Assembly (NCBI GenBank): GCA_937904535.1
Contig: CALELC010000148.1
Location: 1 to 7,493, forward strand
DNA from: an uncultured Planctomycetaceae bacterium
GTDB lineage: Bacteria > Planctomycetota > Planctomycetia > Pirellulales > Pirellulaceae
Length of the DNA: 7,493 bases
Direction: 5' to 3'
The translations under genes were made by a program, and so were the position numbers. How positions within the stretch are numbered: the first letter of the stretch is position 1; each line of letters starts with the position of its first letter. Under the pieces are notes generated by a model that did no database searches, was not told the origin of the DNA, and saw nothing but the letters and a program-made list of their open reading frames with translations. Positions 1 through 6,417 of the stretch are shown here, piece after piece.

Positions 1-1853
1 GCAGCGCTGAACGACCCGTCATCAGCTCGTTGCCACTGCTCGGCCGCACGCGATGATGCTGAGGCCGACTGCCATGCCGCTGCTGCGCGCTGCTGCAGTA
101 AACGATTTTTAGGATCCAGCACCGCAGCGGCGTCCAGTACGCGAGCTGCCAAGTCCCACAGGCCCTGCTCTCCATAGGCGGAAGCCAACAACTCCGAAGC
201 TTCAACACGCATGGTCGTATCGATATCCAGCTGTGAGGCCAGCGATCGTTCCAGCCGCTGCGCAGCGCGAGCAAAATTGCGATCCTTGAAATCAAGATGA
301 GCGCGGAAGACATCGATACGCCACGTCGCCGTGTCGAGTTGCTTCTGCAAGGCGTTCCGTTGTTCGGGGCTCATCGTCCGGCGCTCACCGGCCAACCGGA
401 GCGAAGCCGCATCGATCGCCGCGGCAAAACGATCGAGTTCCTTGCGCGCCTCCGCAACCGTTCCGAACTGCGTCGAACTCGTCGCCAATGCCTCCAACAG
501 CGCTAGATTTGCCCCACCAAGCTGCTCATTGCCCGCAGTCCACATTTGACGTGCAGCTTCGCGATCACCGATTTGCCAGAATGTCTGCCCCGCTCCCAGA
601 TAACTCCGCTCAACTTGAGCATACGGGAGCATCCCCTGTGGAAGCGAAACCAGCGACTGATAATGCTCTCTGGCAGCGTCAAGCGCCTGACCCGCTGCGA
701 GATTCCCCGCATGCGCAAGCACTAGCTGAGCATCCCAGTACGGCACGTACGCATGAGGTTGGCCCAACTGCAGCGCGAGCTCATCGTATTCCACCGGCTC
801 AAACGTGGCGGCATGTGCCTTTAAACGCTCGAGTGCAGCGGCGGAAGCGACCGCCAGCGGTTGCGTTTCGACGCTGATGTCTGCTCGGCCCGCGTAGGCG
901 AAGGCAATCCACTGGGCATGTCCGTTGTCATTGCGTTTGCTCAAATCAGCGATGAGTTGCTGTGCCTGATCGCGCAGACTCGCTTTTTGCGTCGCGTCGG
1001 CTGTAAATAGCTCAGGCCGATTGAGTGCCGCGTTGAGGAACGCGACTGATAGTTCAACCGAGTCAGGATTGGCTTCGGCCGCTAGCCGCAAGACGTCGCC
1101 CACAGGCTGAGCCGCTAACCAGCGCCAATAATGCACCTCGCGTTCCGGTACATCCGTCACTGCAGGTCGGGCCGCCTCGGCATTTAGCTGTCCCCAAAGG
1201 CTTTTGGCCATCAGTGCTAAAGCTTCGGCATCCTGTTCGGGCGGGTTGAGCTTCACGATCTGACGCTCCGCCTCAAGCAACCAACCGCCGCCCAGTTGGA
1301 CCAGCCGATGGATCAAACGCCTCCGGAGATCGTCCTCCACTTCATCATCGCGACTGTCCACAGCAGTGACGGCAGCCAGCAGGTGACGGCGAGATTGATC
1401 GAGTTGGGCCCACCTTCGTACGTTGTCGTCGAAGGTACGCGCCATCCGCACCTGCGCATCAACATCCTCGGGCTGGAGCGCCAGATAGCGCCGCAACCAC
1501 TGCACTTCTTCCTGTGGCTTCCCATCTGCCACCGCGCGGTCAGCAAGCTGCAGCAGCTGACCGCCGATTCGTGCCGATTGCCAATAATAAAGACCGACGA
1601 GCACCGGCACACCGATGATCAGCACCACCACGGTTGCCAACAAAAGCGGTAGGTTCCATGCCCAGCGAGTGGGCGCTGTCGGGCGTCGTTGTTGATTGCG
1701 CTCGGCAGGAGGTTCGCCCGCGCGTGCCCCCAATTGCCCCTGGCTCGAACTCGACTCCGGACTACCTGGCGCCATTACAGCATCAGCGTTGGACAAATCG
1801 CCTTCAGCGCCAGGCTCGGTAGACGATTCAAGGCGATTGGAGATGGTGCTCAT
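1..1853 (-). CDS. Single-pass membrane protein with TPR-like repeats (3' end beyond window)
   Basis: The minus-strand frame is open without a stop from the ATG at 1853 to the left edge, giving 617 visible residues. An in-frame TGA lies four codons before the ATG (TGA TTG CAG ACC ATG), so only this ATG or the TTG at 1862 can be the start. Residues 1-62 are polar and rich in Ser, Pro, Glu and Gln. A basic stretch (QQRRPTAPTRW) precedes one membrane helix at about 68-91 (LLLATVVVLIIGVPVLVGLY). The long rest would then lie outside the cytoplasm. It is helical and Ala/Leu/Gln-rich with TPR-like units, clearest at about 105-140 (WLRRYLALQPEDVDAQVRMA), 388-450 and 515-590 (VLDAAAVLDPKNRLLQQ). It follows the kinase and exosortase on the same strand, so a scaffolding role in envelope or polysaccharide assembly is inferred, loosely like the TPR proteins of PEP-CTERM/exosortase loci. 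No enzyme motif was seen. Confidence 0.85.
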   Translation of the reverse strand, partial: MSTISNRLESSTEPGAEGDLSNADAVMAPGSPESSSSQGQLGARAGEPPAERNQQRRPTAPTRWAWNLPLLLATVVVLIIGVPVLVGLYYWQSARIGGQLLQLADRAVADGKPQEEVQWLRRYLALQPEDVDAQVRMARTFDDNVRRWAQLDQSRRHLLAAVTAVDSRDDEVEDDLRRRLIHRLVQLGGGWLLEAERQIVKLNPPEQDAEALALMAKSLWGQLNAEAARPAVTDVPEREVHYWRWLAAQPVGDVLRLAAEANPDSVELSVAFLNAALNRPELFTADATQKASLRDQAQQLIADLSKRNDNGHAQWIAFAYAGRADISVETQPLAVASAAALERLKAHAATFEPVEYDELALQLGQPHAYVPYWDAQLVLAHAGNLAAGQALDAAREHYQSLVSLPQGMLPYAQVERSYLGAGQTFWQIGDREAARQMWTAGNEQLGGANLALLEALATSSTQFGTVAEARKELDRFAAAIDAASLRLAGERRTMSPEQRNALQKQLDTATWRIDVFRAHLDFKDRNFARAAQRLERSLASQLDIDTTMRVEASELLASAYGEQGLWDLAARVLDAAAVLDPKNRLLQQRAAAAWQSASASSRAAEQWQRADDGSFSA

Positions 1854-1868
1854 GGTCTGCAATCAAAC

Positions 1869-1912
1869 GGTGTCCGGCGTGAACCTACGAGTCCACGGAC
1901 GCCGGGGATACC
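1869..1912 (-). repeat. Interrupted stem-loop between the kinase and TPR genes
   Basis: Inverted arms ccggc (1874-1878) and gccgg (1901-1905) enclose a second stem, gtgaac (1879-1884) with gtccac (1891-1896; one G-U type pair on one strand), around a six-base loop. The bases ggt and acc at the outer ends can also pair. A four-base bulge (ggac, 1897-1900) interrupts one side. No T-run follows on either strand, so it is not a standard intrinsic terminator. It sits in the 103-base gap, 16 bases before the ATG of the TPR gene, where an RNA structure could affect translation or mRNA stability. Confidence 0.35.
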
Positions 1913-1956
1913 GGCATTCAAACTTGGGAAAGGAAGGAGAAACGCTGCCCCGAAGT

Positions 1957-4128
1957 TTATGTGATGTTAGCAACTGCGCTATGCGACTGGCGCTGTAGCT
2001 CGCCGTACCGGTAGTCGCCATATCGATAAGCGTATTGACGTGACGGCACGCCATTAAACACCATTCCAGCGATCGAAGCGCCGGTCGACTCCAATCGTCG
2101 CACCGTGCGTTCGACATTGTCCATCCGACTGACGTCGCGCATGACGCACACCAGTGTCGCATCTACCTCAGCCGTCACCGCAAGCGTCTCACCGGCTGCT
2201 AGGATGGGTGCGGTATCGAAAATAACATACCGATAGCCGATTTCATTGAGAGCGTGATCCAGTAGATCGCGGAGCGCCGACGGTGCGAGTATCCGATGCG
2301 GACTAGCATCGAGGTATCCCGCGGGCAACACATGCACCAAACCGCCGAGCGAGCGATCGACTGCCGCGTCCAAGGTGACCCGTCCAGACAACACGCCGAC
2401 CAATCCCAATCCCATCTCCAAACCGAACAAGTGGTGCTGATCGGGACTCCTCAAGTCGGCATCGATTAGCAGCACGGTTTCGCCTGTTGCCTTCGCAATC
2501 GAAACCGCCAATTGCGAAGACAAACTGCTCTTGCCTTCGCCTGACATGGAACTTGCAACCGCCAGCGAGCGAATTTCGCCGAGCTCCGACGAGAGCAAGA
2601 GGTTTGCGCGGAGTGTATCCACGCTTTCTTCAAAAATGCGTTTATTGCCACTTAAGAAGGAGCCCACAGGCAATCGCGCCACCTCACCGATCACCGGCAT
2701 TAGTTTACGGGACTCGATGCCCTCGGGTGTCGTCACCCGCTTAACAATCAACTCCCACAACAGGGCGAACACGAAAGGAATCCCGAAGGCCGCTCCCCCG
2801 AAAACAATTAGCTTTTTGGTGGGCAATTTCTCAACCGGGCTCATGGGAGGCGTCGCCCGCGCAAGCGTCTGCATGGTCGCGCCACGCTGTCGCTCGGTAC
2901 GCAGGGAGGCGATCCGCAGTGTCAGCTTGTCGAGAATTGAAGCGGCCTGCTGATACTGTTGCTGCGCAAAATACAGATCGACGCTGCCCCCCGCGAATTG
3001 TTCTAAGCGTTTCTTCTCTTCTTCAAAACTTCGCTCCAGCACCTCCCGCTTTGTCACCTGGAGCGTGAGATCCTCTTGCATTTTGAGAAACTCACGCGAC
3101 CGGCTCGCTTCCAGCTCACTCCTGGCACGAGCGGTCAACTCGATCACGGCTTTGTCACGTGCTGCCGATTCGGCTTCCGCCAGTCGAGCGTCCAGCTCAG
3201 CAACAGCTGCCTCTAACTCGTTGTACCATTCTCGCCGGATACGTTTCGTATCGTTATTTTCCATCTGCCGCATACTCTCGATTTTGAGGTCGCGGTCGCG
3301 GCGGAGCGAAATCACCTTGGGGTCGTTGGCAATGAAAGCCTCGATCTCACTAGGAGAAGGCATGACATCCGTTGCCAAGTCGGACTCACTGGCCTGTTGC
3401 CGACGCATCTCTTCAACCCCAATCCGAGCGCGGAGCATCTCCTCGTCGCCCTTGAGCTGCGTCAACTCCTGGAACAACATGGACATCCTCGCTGTGTCAC
3501 GCTCCATCCGACTCAAGTCGTTATAAGGATCAAACCCTTGCGTTTGCTGACTCAGCTGCCGAACTCGCTCCTGGTGCCCTTTCACTTCATTTTGCCATCG
3601 CTCAATGGCGGGGCTGAGCATATTTTCGAGGTCGGTAATCCGCTTGTTGTCGAAGGCTTGACGCTGGCGCAAATAGGATTCCACGATCGCGTTGCAGATC
3701 AGGGCGGCATAACGCGGATCGGGATCCTGATAAGATACCGACAGCAGCGCTTTGGAGCCGGCGTTACCAAGCGACATTCGTTCGCGAAGCTCATGCGCAC
3801 GAGTCGCAGGGTCACGCAGGCTGGGCGCTTGGCAAACTTCCGCATCTGCTAGCACCGGGTCCAATACTAACGGGCTGACAATCAACTGACGCTCAACACC
3901 CGAGATATCCATGGGAGCCGAGAGCACACCTTGGAAGACGACGTAGTCTTTGTTGGCCTCGAGAATATGAGTCGCCCGATACTCCGGAATGAAGGTGTTG
4001 TACAAGAAGTACCCGACCGTCAACGAAAAGGCTGCGCCGAGCGGGATCGCCCAAAACCAACTGCGACGAAAGGCAACCCAAAGAATCCATGGATCAATGG
4101 CACCCGCTGTGGCGCTGTTCGTCGACAT
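1957..4128 (-). CDS. Polysaccharide biosynthesis tyrosine autokinase (Wzc/CpsCD-like BY-kinase)
   Basis: This 723-residue inner-membrane protein joins a Wzz-type chain-length domain to a cytoplasmic BY-kinase domain, the usual layout of fused exopolysaccharide co-polymerases. TM1 is at about 24-44. A long extracytoplasmic region with heptad-rich coiled coil (about 158-246 and 276-416) follows. The Wzz proline-rich segment (PPMSPVEKLP, about 427-436) leads into TM2 (about 440-462). The kinase domain has Walker A (SMSGEGKSS, 527-535), Walker A' (LLIDADLR, 553-560) and Walker B (VIFDTAP, 635-641). Its tail carries five tyrosines at 699, 701, 703, 706 and 708, the expected autophosphorylation cluster. 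The first Arg of the oligomerisation motif ExxRxxR appears to be Asp (E501-x-x-D504-x-x-R507). Start: the frame stays open up to a TTG at 4290, but those 54 extra residues look unlike a Wzz N-terminus and overlap inverted repeats, so the first ATG (4128) is preferred; it has no clear ribosome site. It probably controls polymer length and export, cycling with a phosphatase not seen here. Confidence 0.93.
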   Translation of the reverse strand: MSTNSATAGAIDPWILWVAFRRSWFWAIPLGAAFSLTVGYFLYNTFIPEYRATHILEANKDYVVFQGVLSAPMDISGVERQLIVSPLVLDPVLADAEVCQAPSLRDPATRAHELRERMSLGNAGSKALLSVSYQDPDPRYAALICNAIVESYLRQRQAFDNKRITDLENMLSPAIERWQNEVKGHQERVRQLSQQTQGFDPYNDLSRMERDTARMSMLFQELTQLKGDEEMLRARIGVEEMRRQQASESDLATDVMPSPSEIEAFIANDPKVISLRRDRDLKIESMRQMENNDTKRIRREWYNELEAAVAELDARLAEAESAARDKAVIELTARARSELEASRSREFLKMQEDLTLQVTKREVLERSFEEEKKRLEQFAGGSVDLYFAQQQYQQAASILDKLTLRIASLRTERQRGATMQTLARATPPMSPVEKLPTKKLIVFGGAAFGIPFVFALLWELIVKRVTTPEGIESRKLMPVIGEVARLPVGSFLSGNKRIFEESVDTLRANLLLSSELGEIRSLAVASSMSGEGKSSLSSQLAVSIAKATGETVLLIDADLRSPDQHHLFGLEMGLGLVGVLSGRVTLDAAVDRSLGGLVHVLPAGYLDASPHRILAPSALRDLLDHALNEIGYRYVIFDTAPILAAGETLAVTAEVDATLVCVMRDVSRMDNVERTVRRLESTGASIAGMVFNGVPSRQYAYRYGDYRYGELQRQSHSAVANIT

Positions 4129-4194
4129 CGACGGCTTTTGTCGAGCTCGTGCCAACGAGGAGGATACAGGACTAGCCAATGCAATACCCTTGGA

Positions 4195-4270
4195 ATGAAA
4201 AAAACAAACCCAGACTCGAGCGTCCGCAGGGCGAATTGCGGTGACGTAACCCGCCCAAGAAGAACGCTCG
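4195..4270 (-). terminator. Nested stem-loop plus T-tract between exosortase and kinase (possible attenuator)
   Basis: A perfect 7-bp inverted repeat, cgagcgt (4217-4223) with acgctcg (4264-4270), encloses a second one, gggcg (4229-4233) with cgccc (4252-4256), and inside that the near-palindrome gtgacgtaac. On the minus strand the structure is followed after about 8 bases by a T-rich run (TTTGTTTTTTT, around 4198-4208). The gap between stem and T-run is longer than in a textbook intrinsic terminator, so this may be a weak terminator or an attenuator setting kinase expression relative to the exosortase. It lies in the 197-base gap and supports reading this gap as leader, not coding sequence. 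Confidence 0.3.
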
Positions 4271-4286
4271 AAACTGAGCGAAATAC

Positions 4287-4307
4287 CCAAATTTTAAAAA
4301 AAATTGG
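4287..4307. repeat. AT-rich imperfect palindrome downstream of the exosortase
   Basis: The arms ccaaatttt and aaaaattgg match with one mismatch around a three-base centre. The surrounding 4285-4315 stretch is almost purely A+T in an otherwise GC-rich window. It could be a bent or easily melted promoter element for the kinase gene (TAAAAT on the minus strand resembles a -10 box) or a protein site. No convincing -35 box was found. Confidence 0.25.
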
Positions 4308-4325
4308 AAAAATGGAAGAAGGATG

Positions 4326-5333
4326 CTACAACGACCGAGCAGCTAACATCCGGCCCGCGGTCAGAATCTCGACCGGTCGGTACAGGTGTTCCCAATAGGT
4401 TTTGACAGCCCAAAGCAAAAATGCCGCCAGCGCGATCATCGCAAAACCCATCCAGTCATGGATACGATCCAGGGCGGCACCCTCAAAGCCTTTTGAAAAC
4501 AACGCCATCACAGTTACCCGGATCACGTTGGCGACAATCGCAAGCGGTAGCGCTGCGGCAAGAATCACGAACCGGTCGATCCAAGCGCGGCGTACCATGC
4601 AGGCCCAGAAAAACGCCAACGCACCGATCCCAACAAAAATCCGCAGACCAGAGCAGGCTTCCTCCACCATCAACTGCGACGGCCCCAGCCAGATGGTATG
4701 CCCTTCCGAGACCGCGGGCTGGCCCAGGATCCGCAGCAAGGCCGTACTGGCCTCGGTAGCCACCCCTTGCAACTTCCAGCTCAACAGCGACTCAGCCCGA
4801 TAGGGCAGTGGAACCAGCAAAAACAGAAAGGCGATCGAAGGCAGCGCCCAGCGGAGCGCGCGAGGCCCCAACAGCATCCACACGATACCCGCCACCCAGG
4901 GCAACAGCGACCAACCGTCCATGAAGTCCATGTACCCCAGCCGACCGACCACTCGCATCGCAATGGCAAGCAGTAACAGTGAAATGCCGGCCCAACTAAT
5001 CCGCGGGCGAATTCCCGGAAACAGGTCAAGCCGCGAATACGCGATCAGCGCTGCCAGCGGAACGACCAGATAACCGTGCGAATAATCCGGCTCCGTCCGC
5101 CACTGCTGCTCCATCCAAGTGAGCGTCGGCCAATAGGCCCAAATCAGCAGCGCAAGAGAGGCTACAGCGGCAACCAATAGGAAGCCCAAGTTCCGACTAC
5201 TGGAAATGGGCTCTAAAACCTCCTGCTCCCGCGTCGCCCTCACAGCACGAGGCTGCGACGAGGACGCATGCGCGGGCGCTACCTGCCCCCGCAATCGAGC
5301 CGCGGACGCACGTTTCTTAGAGGTCTTGGCCAT
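4326..5333 (-). CDS. xrtU: Exosortase (exosortase/archaeosortase family, probably XrtU type)
   Basis: This 335-residue polytopic membrane transpeptidase/protease is expected to cut PEP-CTERM-like C-terminal tags from secreted proteins. The family catalytic triad is present: Cys227 in EEACSGLRI, Arg272 in ANVIRVT, and His292 in RIHDWMGF. The conserved segment DYSHGYLVVP is at 83-92. About eight hydrophobic helices are visible, roughly 48-68, 86-101, 114-130, 141-156, 161-176, 230-248, 255-277 and 295-312. The first 47 residues form an unusually long, basic, Ala/Ser-rich cytoplasmic tail. The start is fixed by an in-frame TAG three codons upstream (TAG CGG CAG ATG). No EpsI (DUF3485) domain is fused at the C-terminus, and none is encoded nearby. 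The kinase gene follows 197 bases downstream, fitting the known link between exosortases and exopolysaccharide loci. Exosortase identity is certain; the XrtU assignment rests on the planctomycete-like neighbourhood and is less sure. Confidence 0.95.
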   Translation of the reverse strand: MAKTSKKRASAARLRGQVAPAHASSSQPRAVRATREQEVLEPISSSRNLGFLLVAAVASLALLIWAYWPTLTWMEQQWRTEPDYSHGYLVVPLAALIAYSRLDLFPGIRPRISWAGISLLLLAIAMRVVGRLGYMDFMDGWSLLPWVAGIVWMLLGPRALRWALPSIAFLFLLVPLPYRAESLLSWKLQGVATEASTALLRILGQPAVSEGHTIWLGPSQLMVEEACSGLRIFVGIGALAFFWACMVRRAWIDRFVILAAALPLAIVANVIRVTVMALFSKGFEGAALDRIHDWMGFAMIALAAFLLWAVKTYWEHLYRPVEILTAGRMLAARSL

Positions 5334-5455
5334 CTGCCGCTAAACTCCGCTGCCTATCTTGGAAATCTGCTGGGCCACGAGCCTCGGTCACCTCCAGGGG
5401 GCTCCCTACCAACCACACTGTCGTGGAGCCTGATCCTACCATCTCAACTCCTTGA

Positions 5456-5525
5456 TGTGTCACACAAAATCGCTCGATTTCTCGGCTAAACACGGGATAC
5501 GCTAGCATCGAGATCGTGTGTCACA
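5456..5525. promoter_or_regulatory. Two copies of the 9-bp palindrome TGTGTCACA
   Basis: Identical copies lie at 5456-5464 and 5517-5525. Each has TGTG/CACA arms around a single T. Their spacing is 61 bases, close to six helical turns, and both lie between the candidate promoter and the exosortase start. A repeated palindrome in a leader suggests paired operators for a dimeric regulator, but no regulator gene is present and chance cannot be excluded for 9-mers. Confidence 0.35.
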
Positions 5526-5535
5526 GCACGGATTT

Positions 5536-5566
5536 TACCCCCGTCATGCGGGGTACTCAGTGAGTA
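5536..5566. promoter_or_regulatory. Overlapping inverted repeats just downstream of the exosortase promoter
   Basis: A 6-bp stem, tacccc (5536-5541) with ggggta (5550-5555), has an 8-base loop. It shares two bases with a second perfect palindrome, TACTCA-G-TGAGTA (5554-5566). The two alternatives are close to mutually exclusive as RNA structures. As DNA sites they lie immediately after the candidate -10 box, where a repressor would block initiation. Confidence 0.35.
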
Positions 5567-5573
5567 TGTGATC

Positions 5574-5601
5574 ACTTTATGGGTCAGGCTGGTGTTGTCA
5601 A
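5574..5601 (-). promoter_or_regulatory. Sigma70-like promoter for the exosortase
   Basis: On the minus strand a perfect TTGACA (5601-5596) is followed after 16 bases by TAAAGT (5579-5574), which matches TATAAT at four of six positions. It points at the exosortase start about 240 bases downstream. The palindrome GTGATCAC (5568-5575) overlaps the edge of the -10 box, a typical place for an operator. Whether this planctomycete uses such a consensus is assumed. Confidence 0.4.
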
Positions 5602-5809
5602 GGATTGCCGGTGCAAGATTCCTGCAAGGGGTAGGTGCCCGCAACAAAAGCGAGAAATGTTCCGCATTCGGATGGCCCTAGCGGTGAGCAAAATCCCCCA
5701 AGAAATCCTTCGGGTGGTCCCCGGCAGGCCGACCGAATGTTTGCGACAGATCGTTTGCACCATACCCCGAGCTCAGCCGCCAGTCAGCCAAGTCAAGGGA
5801 GGTTCACAC

Positions 5810-5838
5810 TTGCCTGCTGCTCAACAAGCAGATAGCAA
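5810..5838. repeat. Symmetric stem-loop downstream of the small Cys-rich ORF
   Basis: The arms ttgc (5810-5813) and gcaa (5835-5838), then ctgct (5817-5821) and agcag (5827-5831), form two stems separated by a 3x3 internal loop, with the loop caaca at the tip. It begins 14 bases after the stop of the small minus-strand ORF. No T-run follows, so it may protect the 3' end of the RNA and is not a standard terminator. Confidence 0.3.
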
Positions 5839-5851
5839 CTTGCAAAGGGGG

Positions 5852-6016
5852 TCAGCCGCTTCGACGGTCACAATCGAGAGGGCAGTTCTCGCAGCGTACG
5901 CGCCCGTCCGAGTCGTGGCATTCGGGTGCCTGTGCCGCGCCCCGCGCACAGGCCAGCAGCAGCCCGACGAGCGAAAGCCCGATTCCTAGCCCGATGGCGG
6001 TTATGGTGAATGTCAC
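5852..6016 (-). CDS. Small Cys-rich membrane protein or lipoprotein (putative)
   Basis: This is a 54-residue ORF starting at GTG (6016); a longer version from TTG at 6052 would add 12 residues. Residues 1-22 form one very hydrophobic, Gly-rich helix (G9, G11, G13, G18) ending in LLLAC, which resembles a lipobox with Cys23 as the lipidated residue, although the -2 Leu is atypical and there is no basic residue before the helix. The short tail carries C33-H34, then C42-x2-C45-x3-C49, a spacing suited to binding a metal or to disulfides. I recognise no named family; it loosely recalls the small Cys-rich membrane proteins found beside FeoB, but no feo gene is near. The membrane-plus-Cys layout is the main reason to believe it is real. 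It lies upstream of the exosortase on the same strand but has its own 3' stem-loop. Confidence 0.5.
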   Translation of the reverse strand: MTFTITAIGLGIGLSLVGLLLACARGAAQAPECHDSDGRVRCENCPLDCDRRSG

Positions 6017-6330
6017 GTCAGCGCCCTGAATCGCGTTCCGACCTGGCAGCAATCAGCTCGCTCCACGCCGCCAAAGCAGCGGCTCTGGCAAACGGTATGA
6101 TGGACCTTAAAATTTGCGGACCGGAGGACAATTGCTGCTCAGAGTGTCCAGCCCGCGTTTTCTCGAGGCGTCCTAGGCCCCCTATCGGTCATCGCAAACG
6201 CAAACGTTGCGCCAATCGCTGCATTTTAGTTCGCATTTCCAAGATACTCGAAGCTCTGTTCGCTTGCCGGTAGTATTTTTGCACAATTCCTGATACTGAA
6301 CCGCCGACCGTTGCTCGTTAAGGGAACATT

Positions 6331-6374
6331 ACGTGCCACAGCAGCGACCAATCCGGCCTATTCGGGTGGCACGT
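6331..6374. promoter_or_regulatory. Perfect 9-bp inverted repeat before the cupin gene
   Basis: The arms acgtgccac (6331-6339) and gtggcacgt (6366-6374) are perfect complements separated by 26 bases. The right arm contains the palindrome CACGTG in its context (6371 onward) and covers the alternative GTG start at 6373. It ends 43 bases before the preferred start, consistent with an operator or a leader stem-loop controlling the cupin gene. Confidence 0.45.
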
Positions 6375-6404
6375 GAGGCAAAAGGCCTCGTTAAGCCTGC
6401 GTTC

Positions 6405-6410
6405 GGAAAG
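6405..6410 (+). promoter_or_regulatory. Ribosome binding site that decides the cupin start
   Basis: GGAAAG lies 7 bases before the TTG at 6418, a good Shine-Dalgarno distance. The upstream GTG at 6373 lacks such a site and sits inside an inverted repeat, so the TTG start is preferred. Confidence 0.4.
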
Positions 6411-6417
6411 TATTGCC

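Larger units (their letters stand above)
5334..5851. other. Intergenic region upstream of the exosortase
   Basis: These 518 bases show no convincing gene in any frame. They hold a candidate promoter for the exosortase, several short palindromes within its presumed leader, and a stem-loop close to the end of the small cysteine-rich ORF; each is listed separately. The open frames here have no recognisable domain. Confidence 0.6.
6017..6417. other. Intergenic region between divergent small ORF and cupin gene
   Basis: About 400 bases hold no gene I can support. Visible elements are a short tandem (cgcaaacgcaaacg near 6193-6206) and the 9-bp inverted repeat at 6331-6374. It must carry the promoters of the flanking genes, but no strong -35/-10 pair was found. 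A plus-strand frame running from 6010 to 6273 has no domain-like features. Confidence 0.5.

Noticed and set aside
3065..3526. Plus-strand 153-residue Ser/Arg-rich frame
   Set aside because: Antisense shadow of the kinase coiled-coil region; the Ser-rich composition is what the complement of Glu/Arg/Ala codons gives.
4129..4290. N-terminal extension of the kinase from TTG at 4290
   Set aside because: The 54 extra residues do not look like a Wzz N-terminus, contain no Met, and are encoded by DNA full of inverted repeats and a T-tract.
3931..4398. Plus-strand 155-residue frame across the kinase start and exosortase end
   Set aside because: It is antisense to two well-supported genes and to the structured gap between them, with no domain-like features.
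5584..5763. Minus-strand 59-residue frame starting ATG at 5763
   Set aside because: Basic, no recognisable feature, and it covers the TTGACA of the candidate exosortase promoter; no ribosome site.
5579..5989. Plus-strand open frame of 136 residues
   Set aside because: No domain, signal or membrane segment; composition is Arg/Pro/Gln-rich as in antisense frames, and it overlaps the candidate promoter and the more convincing small minus-strand ORF.
6010..6273. Plus-strand 87-residue frame with several cysteines
   Set aside because: The Cys and Arg residues look like random GC-rich translation, and it partly overlaps the small Cys-rich ORF on the other strand; no hydrophobic or domain pattern.
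6367..6382. TGGCAC followed by GCAA, resembling a sigma54 promoter
   Set aside because: The spacing between the GG and GC elements is about two bases too short, and the match lies in the right arm of the inverted repeat.
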